Shown here: in pieces, positions 1 to 6,367 of the stretch
How the letters are laid out: the number at the start of each line of letters is the position of its first letter
How positions within the stretch are numbered: position 1 is the first letter of the stretch
From: SZUA-430 sp044375275
GTDB taxonomy: Bacteria > Pseudomonadota > Alphaproteobacteria > Micropepsales > Micropepsaceae
Direction: 5' to 3'
Length of the DNA: 6,490 nt
Assembly: GCA_044375275.1 (NCBI GenBank)
Contig: JBILMZ010000198.1
Location: 1 to 6,490 of the forward strand
Translations under genes and position numbers: made by a program
The notes under the pieces: generated by a model
Told to the model about the DNA's origin: nothing
What the model saw: only the letters and a program-made list of their open reading frames with translations
Databases searched by the model: none

Positions 1-185
1 ATTTGTTCTCTTTTTGTTTTCGGCGATTTCGGCGATGTTCGGCGCTGTAAATCGATAGCGTAGGAATCTGTCCAGAACGGCCACCGGCCCGGACATGACC
101 GCGCTCTCCCCGCAAACCCTCACATTCTCAGCAATCCAGGCAACGCGCACTCCAATGCGCGCGCACCTGCACGCAAGGAACCCTC
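1..185. other. Gene-poor leading segment, AT-richer at its left end
   Basis: I see no convincing gene here. The first 20 bases are T-rich and are followed by a short run of TTCGGCG repeats; from about base 60 the composition returns to the high-GC level of the rest of the window. The T-rich left end could be the tail of something lying outside the window, such as a terminator of an upstream plus-strand gene, but no hairpin precedes it inside the window. An open frame starting at 95 (ending 325) has a proline/histidine/arginine-rich composition that looks like chance translation of GC-rich DNA and is not called. Confidence 0.5.
18..44 (+). repeat. Short direct repeats of TTCGGCG(AT)
   Basis: Three near-tandem copies are visible: TTTCGGCGAT at 18-27, TTTCGGCGAT at 27-36 and TTCGGCG at 38-44, with periods of 9 and 10 bases. 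The array is too short to be a CRISPR or satellite. It may be a small slippage product or a protein-binding site; no function can be assigned from sequence. Confidence 0.5.
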
Positions 186-317
186 ATGCTCAGACAGGAA
201 GACACGCAAGACACCCCCACCCGCATGTATCTCTGGCGGCGGGGTGTGCTCTACGGGATCTCGGAACTGACACCGGATGGCTGGGTCATTCACGACCCGC
301 CGCCATCCGGCGAAGAC
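186..317 (+). other. Possible small gene head of unknown function, running into the 3' end of the monooxygenase gene
   Basis: An ATG at 186 is preceded by a good Shine-Dalgarno sequence, AAGGAA at 175-180, five bases upstream. Its first ~44 codons read more like a protein than most shadow frames: after M14 (ATG at 225) comes MYLWRRGVLYGISEL, then a DGWVIHDPP segment. The frame does not stop near the end of the intergenic region. It continues through the exact antisense register of the monooxygenase gene to 2219, which would give an implausible 677-residue protein. If a real gene starts here, its native 3' end has been lost or replaced; otherwise it is a chance ORF. I recognise no family with confidence; the MYLWRRG start faintly recalls the N-terminus of some phage-type integrases, but nothing after it supports that. 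Confidence 0.2.
283..312 (-). terminator. Two adjacent hairpins just past the monooxygenase stop (weak terminator candidate)
   Basis: Downstream of the minus-strand monooxygenase stop (TAA at 320-318) there are two short inverted repeats. CGCCG 298-302 pairs with CGGCG 308-312 (5 bp stem, 5 nt loop), and GGGTC 283-287 pairs with GACCC 294-298 (5 bp stem, 6 nt loop). They share base 298, so they could compete. No T-run follows on the minus strand, so intrinsic termination would be weak; the position is the main argument. Confidence 0.25.
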
Positions 318-2132
318 TTACCTGAACTCCAGCCCGTCGAAAGTGCCGGCGTTCCTCCACCCGTCGATGTGCCGGAAGAAGGCCATGGCGCCACCCGGGT
401 GCCCGACATAGGACTTGGCAGCGGGCCCGCGCTCCTGCCCCTCGTTGTTGTAGTAGCCGGGCGTGCAGTCGAGCGACCCCAGCATCATGCCAGGACCGGA
501 CAGGATCAGCTTGACCCAGGCCTCTTCGGCCGCGGCGGAGGGTTCGACCTCCCGCGCGCCCTTGTCGATCGCATGCTTCACGGTGGTAGCGATCGTCCGC
601 GCGGACTCGCTCAGGTTATGCGGATAGTTCGAGATCAGGTTCGCACCCTGCGACGCCTGCACGAGGAACGCGTTCGGGAAGCCGTGCACGTGGATGCCAT
701 GGAGCGAGCGCATGCCGTCCGCCCAGTATTGCGACAGCCGCAGACCGCCCCGCCCTTCAAGGTCGAAGCCCGCCCGACGCTCGAGCGGCGTGCCCACCTC
801 GAAGCCGCTCGCATAGATGATGCAGTCGACTTCGTATTCCTTGCCGGCAACGACCACGCCCTTCTCGGTGATCCGCTCGACGCCCTTGCCATCGGTGTCG
901 ATGAGATGCGTCGCGGGATTGTTGAAGGCGTCGAGATAGGCATCGTGGAAGCACGGCCGCTTGCAGAGCTGGCGGTACCACGCCTTCAGCTTCTCGGACT
1001 TGTCCTTGTCTTTCACCAGGCGCTCGGCACGCGCCCGGATTTCTTCCATCTTCTCGTTGTCGCTGTCCTCATACGCCATCCACATGTTCAGCGGCGTGCG
1101 CTGGTCGGACGGCAATTCGAGGATGCGGTTGCGGATGCGCCGCGCGAGGTCCGTCCAGCCGTCATTGACGAGGTCGACATCGGCGCCGAAGCCGGCCTGG
1201 TTCATCGTGAAGTTCTCGAGCCAGCGCTGCTGCCAGCCGGGCGTCGCGACGTCCTCGAACCACTTCGGATCGATCGGAATATTGTCCCGCTGGTCGACCG
1301 AGGACGGCGTGCGCTGGAAGACGTAAAGCGCCTTCGCGGCCCGCGCGAGATGCGGGATGCACTGGACCGAGGTGGCCCCCGTGCCGATGATCGCGACGCG
1401 CTTGTCCGCGAGCTTCGTCATCAGCGCGCCCTTGGGATCACCGCCCGTATAGTCATAATCCCACCGGCTGGTATGGAACGAGTGGCCCTTGAAGCTGTCG
1501 AGGCCCGGAATGCCCGGCAGCTTCGGCAGATGCAGGGGACCCGTGCCCAGCGCCACGAACTGCGCCGTGAAGTCATCGCCACGGTTGGTCTTGATGCGCC
1601 ACGCGCGCGCCGTTTCATCCCAGGCGATGGAATGGGCCTGCGTGTGGAACAGGGCGTTCTCGTAGAGGCCATACTGGCGGCCGATATTGCGGCAATGCTC
1701 GAGGATCTCCGGCGCATGCACGTATTTCTCGCTCGGCATGTGCCCCGTCTCTTCGAGGAGCGGCAGGTAGATCATCGACGCCGTATCGCACTGCGCACCC
1801 GGATAGCGGTTCCAGTACCAGGTGCCACCGAAGTCGCCACCCTTCTCCAGGATGCGGACGTCATTGATGCCAGCTTCCTTGAGGCGCGCCCCGGTGACGA
1901 GGCCCGAGAACCCGCCGCCAATGAAGGCAAAGGTCACGTGATCGCGCTTTGGCGCCCGCTCGGTGCGCGGCGTGTAGGGATCCTCAAGGTAATGCGCGAG
2001 CTGCCCCTTGATCTCGACATACTGCTCGTTGCCCTCTGGCCTCAGGCGCTTGTCGCGCTCCTCGAGATACTTCTTGCGGAGCGCGTCCTTGTCGATGCGC
2101 GGGCGTGCCTGGGGTTCTGTGGCTGCGGACAT
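318..2132 (-). CDS. Baeyer-Villiger-type FAD/NADPH monooxygenase, 604 aa (CPDMO-like class I)
   Basis: Likely a cytosolic flavoprotein that uses NADPH and O2 to insert oxygen next to a ketone carbonyl, giving an ester or lactone. In order: an N-terminal extension of about 65 residues rich in charged residues; the FAD Rossmann motif GGGFSG at 72-77; the BVMO-typical GGTWYWNRYPGAQCD at 102-116; the fingerprint FxGxxxHxxxWD as FKGHSFHTSRWD at 214-225; the NADPH Rossmann motif GTGATS at 250-255; R282 in QRDN, aligning with the active-site arginine of phenylacetone monooxygenase (R337); and the C-terminal ASGFE at 441-445. All key residues are present. The length and extension fit the roughly 600-residue cyclopentadecanone/cyclododecanone monooxygenase group better than the ~540-residue cyclohexanone type. 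I chose the ATG at 2132 because GAGGAAG lies just upstream (2141-2135) and the family N-terminus begins there; the frame stays open to 2381 but that part looks non-coding. It is transcribed away from the dehydrogenase operon. The substrate cannot be read from sequence. Confidence 0.93.
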   Translation of the reverse strand: MSAATEPQARPRIDKDALRKKYLEERDKRLRPEGNEQYVEIKGQLAHYLEDPYTPRTERAPKRDHVTFAFIGGGFSGLVTGARLKEAGINDVRILEKGGDFGGTWYWNRYPGAQCDTASMIYLPLLEETGHMPSEKYVHAPEILEHCRNIGRQYGLYENALFHTQAHSIAWDETARAWRIKTNRGDDFTAQFVALGTGPLHLPKLPGIPGLDSFKGHSFHTSRWDYDYTGGDPKGALMTKLADKRVAIIGTGATSVQCIPHLARAAKALYVFQRTPSSVDQRDNIPIDPKWFEDVATPGWQQRWLENFTMNQAGFGADVDLVNDGWTDLARRIRNRILELPSDQRTPLNMWMAYEDSDNEKMEEIRARAERLVKDKDKSEKLKAWYRQLCKRPCFHDAYLDAFNNPATHLIDTDGKGVERITEKGVVVAGKEYEVDCIIYASGFEVGTPLERRAGFDLEGRGGLRLSQYWADGMRSLHGIHVHGFPNAFLVQASQGANLISNYPHNLSESARTIATTVKHAIDKGAREVEPSAAAEEAWVKLILSGPGMMLGSLDCTPGYYNNEGQERGPAAKSYVGHPGGAMAFFRHIDGWRNAGTFDGLEFR

Positions 2133-2341
2133 GGCTTCCTCGGATGTGAATGTCGATGTACGCATATAAGCACAACCCGGCGCCGTTACCATCTCCCGGA
2201 CCATCGCAATGCAGCATGAAATGCGCGGGTCCGACAGGCCGTCGTAGCGTAAGCCCCGCCCACAGGCAGGGCCCGAATTCCGGTTGCATTGCCGCCGGTC
2301 GTCGTGAAGATACCGCCATCCAACTTTGGGACCTTTCAAGC
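2133..2341. promoter_or_regulatory. Divergent intergenic region between the monooxygenase gene and the acyl-CoA dehydrogenase operon
   Basis: These 209 bases separate two divergently transcribed units, so promoters for both should lie here. On the minus strand a TATATG (2168-2163), about 30 bases before the monooxygenase start, resembles a -10 box, but I see no clear -35 partner. Three imperfect hexamers, GGATGT, GAATGT and CGATGT, run at 2142-2159 directly upstream of the monooxygenase ribosome-binding site. No clear sigma-70 promoter is seen for the plus-strand operon. Open frames crossing this region in both directions (from 2150 plus and from 2381 minus) are upstream extensions of the two real genes and not coding in my view. 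Confidence 0.5.
2253..2272. repeat. Imperfect inverted repeat in the divergent intergenic region
   Basis: GCCCCGCC at 2253-2260 pairs with GGCAGGGC at 2265-2272 around the 4-base loop CACA, an 8 bp stem with one C-A mismatch. It sits roughly mid-way between the two divergent start codons, 70 bases before the dehydrogenase start. It could be an operator or an mRNA hairpin in the operon leader; in DNA this GC-rich it could also be chance. Confidence 0.35.
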
Positions 2342-3535
2342 ATGACCGACACAAGCCTGGACAAGTTCCGCACCGAGACACGCGCGTGGCTCGAGGCGAA
2401 CTGCCCGCCCTCCATGCGCACCCCCATGACCGCCGACGAAGAGGCGACCTGGGGTGGCAAGAAGTTCGTCTTCAAGAACCCGGAGGCCAAGCTCTGGCTC
2501 GACCGCATGGCCGAACGCGGCTGGACCGCCCCGACCTGGCCCAGGGAATATGGCGGCGGCGGGCTGAACCCGGCCGAGAACGCCGTGCTGCAGGCCGAAC
2601 TGCGCCGCGTCAACGCGCGACCCGCCCTCTTCTCCTTCGGCGTCTGGATGCTGGGCCCGGTCCTGCTCGAATACGCAACCGAAGAACAGAAGAAAGAGTA
2701 CCTGCCCAGGATCGTCCGCGGCGAGATCCGCTGGTGCCAGGGCTACTCCGAACCGGGTGCCGGCTCCGACCTCGCCGGCCTGATGACCAAGTGCGAGGAC
2801 AAGGGCGACCACTGGCTGATCAACGGCCAGAAGATCTGGACCTCCTACGCCAACCACGCTGACTGGTGCTTCTGCCTCGTGCGGACCGACACCAGCGTGA
2901 AGCACGAAGGCATCAGCTTCGTCCTCATCGACATGACGACAGCCGGCGTCGAGACCCGCCCGATCAAGCTGATCTCGGGCGACTCACCCTTCTGCGAAAC
3001 CTTCTTCACCGACGTGAAGATCCCGAAGGACAACATGGTCGGTCGCCGGAACGGCGGCTGGGAGATCGCCAAGCGCCTCCTGCAATACGAGCGCACGAAC
3101 ATCTCGGGCTTCGGCTCGGGCGCGCGCCTCGACGTCATCGACATCGCCAAGACGAATATCGGCACGGACACCACGGGGGCTCTCGAAGACCGCGACCTCA
3201 GGGCCCGCATCACACGTCACAAGATGTCGGAACGCGCCTACGCCCTGTCAGTCCAGCGTGCGACGGAAGAAGCCAAGGCCGGCGCCAGCGTCAGCCACAT
3301 GGCCTCGATGTTCAAGGCTGCCGGCGCCACGCTGAACCAGGAGCGCACCGAACTCATGGTCGAAGCCGCGGGCTCGCGCGCCTTTGGCTGGGCCGGCGAA
3401 GGCTACAAGCCCGACGAGCTCGCCGTGACGCGCGGCTGGCTGCGCGCCAAGGGCAACTCGATTGAAGGCGGAACAACGGAAGTCAACCTGAACGTCGTCG
3501 CCAAGCGCGTTCTGGGCCTGAGGGACTCGCAATGA
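2342..3535 (+). CDS. Acyl-CoA dehydrogenase family protein A, 397 aa (probable catalytic subunit of a pair)
   Basis: Predicted FAD enzyme that oxidises an acyl-CoA to the trans-2-enoyl-CoA, passing electrons to electron-transfer flavoprotein. The N-terminal helical domain covers about residues 1-125, the beta domain about 130-230 with the flavin/substrate motif WCQGYSEPGAGSDLAG at 131-146, and the C-terminal helical domain the rest. Two glutamates stand where this family places its base: E250 in LLQYERT (the isovaleryl-CoA dehydrogenase/ChsE4 position) and E375 in IEGGTTE (near the MCAD Glu376 position). The tail NVVAKRVLGL is typical of bacterial FadE26-like proteins. The start at 2342 fits the usual N-terminus; the frame is open back to 2150, but that stretch lies in the divergent promoter region. 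The ribosome-binding site is poor (GGGA at 2328-2331, ten bases away). It overlaps the next gene by four bases (ATGA), suggesting translational coupling and co-assembly. The chain length of the substrate is unknown. Confidence 0.93.
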   Translation: MTDTSLDKFRTETRAWLEANCPPSMRTPMTADEEATWGGKKFVFKNPEAKLWLDRMAERGWTAPTWPREYGGGGLNPAENAVLQAELRRVNARPALFSFGVWMLGPVLLEYATEEQKKEYLPRIVRGEIRWCQGYSEPGAGSDLAGLMTKCEDKGDHWLINGQKIWTSYANHADWCFCLVRTDTSVKHEGISFVLIDMTTAGVETRPIKLISGDSPFCETFFTDVKIPKDNMVGRRNGGWEIAKRLLQYERTNISGFGSGARLDVIDIAKTNIGTDTTGALEDRDLRARITRHKMSERAYALSVQRATEEAKAGASVSHMASMFKAAGATLNQERTELMVEAAGSRAFGWAGEGYKPDELAVTRGWLRAKGNSIEGGTTEVNLNVVAKRVLGLRDSQ

Positions 3536-4659
3536 CATTCACATTCTCCGAAGAACAGAAGATCCTGAAGGACTCCGCCCGCGAGTTCGTGCGCGACCGC
3601 GCCCCCGTGACGCGCCTGCGCAAGACGCGCGACGACAAGAAGAACGGCCGTGACGACGACCTCTGGAAGTCCATGGCCGAACTCGGCTGGACCGGCATCA
3701 TCGTGCCGGAAGACCACGGCGGCGCAGGGCTGGGCTATGTCGGTCTCGGCCTCGTGCTCGAGGAAACCGGCCGCACGCTGGCCTCCTCGCCGCTGCTCTC
3801 CACCGCCATGATCGGCGCCTCGGCGCTGCTGCTCGGCGGCTCGGATGCCCAGAAGAAGGCGCATCTGCCCGCCATCGCCGAAGGCCTGACAATCACCGCA
3901 CTCGCCATCGAGGAAAGCGCCCACCACAACCCGCACCGCGTCGCGGCAAAAGCTGAAAAGGCCGGCAGCGGCTACACGCTGAACGGCTGCAAGAGCTTCG
4001 TCGCTGACGGCCACACCGCCAGCCTCTTCATCGTCAGCGCCCGCACGTCAGGCAACACCGGCGACGCGAAAGGCATCACGCTCTTCCTCGTGAAGGGTGA
4101 CGCCGCCGGCCTCTCGCGCCACGAACTCGTGACCGTCGACAGCCGCGGCGCCGCCGACATCACTTTCACGAACGTGGCCGCCGAACCACTCGGCCCCGTC
4201 GATGGAGGCGCTGCCCTTCTCGACCAGATCCTCGACCGCGCCCGCATCGGCCTTGCCGCCGAAATGCTCGGCCAGGCCGAGGCCGCCTTCGAGATGACGA
4301 CCGAATACATCAAGACCCGCAAGCAGTTCGGCCAGGTCATCGGCGGCTTCCAGGCGCTCCAGCACCGCGCCGCGAAGATGTTCACCGACTTCGAGATGAC
4401 GAAGTCCTGCGTGCGCGCCGCGCTCGACGCGCTCGACCGCAACGATCCCAAGATCGCCGAGTGGGCCAGCCTCGCCAAGGCCCGCGCCAGCGAGACCCTG
4501 CACCTCGTCTCGAACGAGACGGTGCAGATGCACGGCGGCATCGGCATGACCGACGCACACGAGGCCGGCTTCTACCTGAAGCGCGCACGCGTCGCCGAAG
4601 GCCTCTATGGCGGCGAAAGCTTCCACCGGGACCGCTACGCACGCCTTCTCGGCTACTGA
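3532..4659 (+). CDS. Acyl-CoA dehydrogenase family protein B, 375 aa (probable non-catalytic partner)
   Basis: Acyl-CoA dehydrogenase fold with helical N-domain (about 1-120), beta domain (about 122-220) and C-terminal helical domain. The helix segment TRKQFGQVIGGFQALQHR at 262-279 and QMHGGIG at 332-338 are classic flavin-contact motifs of the family. Both positions for the catalytic glutamate are unoccupied: the helix-G position is A237 in LDRARIG, and the MCAD Glu376 position is G360 in LYGGESFHRDR. The beta-domain motif is also divergent (ITALAIEES in place of the usual T-E-P-x-x-G-S-D run). This pattern matches the non-catalytic or half-site partner in alpha2-beta2 enzymes such as the mycobacterial ChsE pairs, so I infer that it pairs with protein A encoded just upstream. 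The ATG at 3532 overlaps the upstream stop, with AGGGA at 3521-3525 as ribosome-binding site. Confidence 0.92.
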   Translation: MTFTFSEEQKILKDSAREFVRDRAPVTRLRKTRDDKKNGRDDDLWKSMAELGWTGIIVPEDHGGAGLGYVGLGLVLEETGRTLASSPLLSTAMIGASALLLGGSDAQKKAHLPAIAEGLTITALAIEESAHHNPHRVAAKAEKAGSGYTLNGCKSFVADGHTASLFIVSARTSGNTGDAKGITLFLVKGDAAGLSRHELVTVDSRGAADITFTNVAAEPLGPVDGGAALLDQILDRARIGLAAEMLGQAEAAFEMTTEYIKTRKQFGQVIGGFQALQHRAAKMFTDFEMTKSCVRAALDALDRNDPKIAEWASLAKARASETLHLVSNETVQMHGGIGMTDAHEAGFYLKRARVAEGLYGGESFHRDRYARLLGY

Positions 4660-4677
4660 CCAACACGGGGACAGGAC

Positions 4678-5730
4678 ATGGCAGGCACCCGCGATTTTCC
4701 AGGCTACGACGTCGACGCTGTCGAGGCCTGGATCAGGGCCAACATCCCTGCCCTGTCCCCGCCATTTGAATGGGCGAAGCTCGAAGGCGGCCATTCGAAC
4801 CTCACTTACCAGCTGACCGACGCAACCGGCCGCAAGACCGTGATCCGCCGGCCACCTTTGGGCGAACTCCTGCCCAAGGCCCACGACATGGCCCGTGAGT
4901 GGGCCGTCATCAGCGCCCTGTCCAAGACGCGCGTCCCCGTCCCCGCCGCCTATGGCTTCTGCGACGACATCAGCATCACCGGCGCCCGCTTCTACGTAAT
5001 GGGCCACATCGACGGCCGCCCGCTCTACAACGCCGCCGACACGCAGCGTCTGGTCCCGCAGGACAAGCGCGTGCGCCTCGCGCACTCGTTCATTGACGTG
5101 CTGGCCGACCTCCACGCCGTCGATCCGGACGAAGCTGGCCTCAGCGACCTCGGCAAGAAGGACGACTATATCGGCCGCCAGCTCAAGACCTGGTACCGCT
5201 CGTGGCAGGCCTCCGTCGAACCCGCAAAGCTTGACGACCCGCGCGCCCACACGCTGCAGAAATACTTCCTCGAGAACACGCCCGACCAGGGCCCGGCCCG
5301 CCTCGTCCACGGCGACTACGGCTTCCACAACTGCCTCGTCGGCAACGACTGCACGATCGCGGCCGTCGTCGACTGGGAGATCTCGACGCTGGGCGATCCG
5401 CTCGCCGATCTCGCCTACGCGCTGAACCCGTGGCCGGATCCGTCAGACCCGACGCCGCCCTTGCCGGATGCGGCCCTGTCACCGCCGGGCTTCCCGCCGC
5501 GCAAGGAACTCGCCCGGCGTTACGCCGAGCGCACGGGACGCGACCTGTCAAAGCTCGACTTCTATGTCGGCTTCAACCGCTGGAAGACGGCAGCCATCAT
5601 TCACGGCGTCTACGCGCGCTACATGGAAGGCAAGAAGAGCACCGAAGGCGTTGACCTCGAAGGCCTGCGCCAGATGATCGACCGCTCGCTCACGGCCTCA
5701 ACCGAAGCCGTTGCGCGCCTCGGCGCCTGA
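4678..5730 (+). CDS. APH-family phosphotransferase, ACAD10/11 N-domain-like, 350 aa
   Basis: Kinase-fold protein of the aminoglycoside phosphotransferase superfamily, of the type seen beside or fused to acyl-CoA dehydrogenases rather than antibiotic-resistance enzymes. Visible motifs: nucleotide-loop-like GGHSNLTYQL at 37-46; IRRPPLGELLP at 56-66, which is common in this subgroup; hinge-like YVMGHIDGRPL at 106-116; catalytic loop LVHGDYGFHNCL at 209-220 with Brenner residues D213 and N218; and the metal-binding DWE at 232-234 followed by STLGDPLADLAY at 236-247. All expected catalytic acids are present. Relatives include the N-terminal domain of human ACAD10/11 and, more distantly, LvaA of Pseudomonas putida, which phosphorylate 4-hydroxyacyl-CoAs. 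The true substrate here is inferred from context only. The ATG at 4678 is 18 bases after the previous stop, with a GGGGACAGG ribosome-binding region, so it is almost certainly co-transcribed with the dehydrogenases. Confidence 0.9.
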   Translation: MAGTRDFPGYDVDAVEAWIRANIPALSPPFEWAKLEGGHSNLTYQLTDATGRKTVIRRPPLGELLPKAHDMAREWAVISALSKTRVPVPAAYGFCDDISITGARFYVMGHIDGRPLYNAADTQRLVPQDKRVRLAHSFIDVLADLHAVDPDEAGLSDLGKKDDYIGRQLKTWYRSWQASVEPAKLDDPRAHTLQKYFLENTPDQGPARLVHGDYGFHNCLVGNDCTIAAVVDWEISTLGDPLADLAYALNPWPDPSDPTPPLPDAALSPPGFPPRKELARRYAERTGRDLSKLDFYVGFNRWKTAAIIHGVYARYMEGKKSTEGVDLEGLRQMIDRSLTASTEAVARLGA

Positions 5731-5740
5731 AGGAAACGAC

Positions 5741-6358
5741 ATGAAACTCTACCACTGCAAGGACGCCCGCTCGCTCCGCCCGCTCTGGGCGCTCGAGGAA
5801 CTGGGCCTCGCCTACGACCTCATCAACATGCCGTTCCCGCCGCGCGTCGGCTATCCGGGCTACCTCGACATCAACCCGCTCGGCACCGTCCCCGCATTCG
5901 TTGACGGCAACGCGACGCTGACAGAGTCATCGGGCATCTGCCATTATTTGGCCGAGAAGCACGCACCGACGCCCCTGCGCGTCGGTCCCGACGAAGCCGC
6001 CTATGGCGACTACGTCAACTGGCTCTTCCGCAGCGACGCGACGCTGACCTTCCCGCAGACGATCGTGCTGCGCTACACGCAGCTCGAGCCACCCGAGCGC
6101 CGCCTGCCGCAAGCAGCCGAAGATTACTCGATCTGGTTCGCCTCACGCCTGCGCAGCGTCGAAGCCGCCCTCGAAGGCGGCAAGGAATTCCTCTGCGCCA
6201 ACCGCTTCACCATGGCCGACATCACCGTACACTTCGCCCTCTACCTCGGCGAACGCCTCGGCCTCGACAAGCGCTACAAACCCAACACCCTGCGCTACCT
6301 CAATTCCCTGAAACACCGCCCCGCCTTCCAGCGCGCCATGGCAAAGCAGGACGCGTAA
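5741..6358 (+). CDS. Glutathione S-transferase-like protein, 205 aa
   Basis: Two-domain cytosolic GST. The thioredoxin-like N-domain spans about 1-76: S11 in DARSLRPLWALEELGL sits where catalytic serines of beta/nu-like bacterial GSTs lie, the cis-proline is P51 in TVPAF, and the glutathione-binding ES pair is E62-S63 in LTESSGICHYL. The all-helical C-domain carries the N-capping box T157-M-A-D160 in NRFTMADITV. Its length is normal for the family. The start at 5741 is preceded by AGGAAA (5731-5736) and lies only 10 bases after the kinase stop, so it is probably the last gene of the operon. The frame is open back to 5711 but that would overlap the kinase gene and lacks a ribosome-binding site. 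It could conjugate or isomerise a pathway intermediate, or detoxify reactive enones or aldehydes; sequence does not decide which. Confidence 0.92.
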   Translation: MKLYHCKDARSLRPLWALEELGLAYDLINMPFPPRVGYPGYLDINPLGTVPAFVDGNATLTESSGICHYLAEKHAPTPLRVGPDEAAYGDYVNWLFRSDATLTFPQTIVLRYTQLEPPERRLPQAAEDYSIWFASRLRSVEAALEGGKEFLCANRFTMADITVHFALYLGERLGLDKRYKPNTLRYLNSLKHRPAFQRAMAKQDA

Positions 6359-6367
6359 GCCCAGTTT

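Noticed and set aside
18..44. CRISPR or other repeat array
   Set aside because: The units are only 7-10 bases and nearly contiguous, with no unique spacers and no associated genes.
186..2219. 677-codon open frame on the plus strand covering almost the whole monooxygenase gene
   Set aside because: From about 318 it lies in the exact codon-register antisense of the monooxygenase, where stops would need Leu TTA/CTA or Ser TCA codons in the sense gene, which are rare in this GC-rich DNA. The sense strand has all BVMO motifs; the antisense protein is low-complexity with no recognisable motif. Only its first 44 codons were kept as a weak feature.
2150..2341. 64-codon upstream extension of acyl-CoA dehydrogenase A
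   Set aside because: The extension has no family similarity that I can see, would occupy the divergent promoter region, and the normal dehydrogenase N-terminus starts at the ATG at 2342.
2133..2381. 83-codon upstream extension of the monooxygenase, which would overlap the dehydrogenase start
   Set aside because: The ATG at 2132 has a GAGGAAG ribosome-binding site and the family-like N-terminus; the extension is cysteine/arginine-rich and would run through the promoter region.
4048..5328. 426-codon open frame on the minus strand across dehydrogenase B and the kinase
   Set aside because: It spans the boundary of two well-supported plus-strand genes, has a valine/alanine/glycine-rich composition without domain motifs, and its length is explained by the lack of antisense stops in GC-rich codons.
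4678..5730. Aminoglycoside resistance gene
   Set aside because: The protein has the APH fold and catalytic loop, but the IRRPPLG and STLGDPLADLAY signatures and the acyl-CoA dehydrogenase neighbours point to the ACAD10/11-like metabolic kinase group, not antibiotic resistance.
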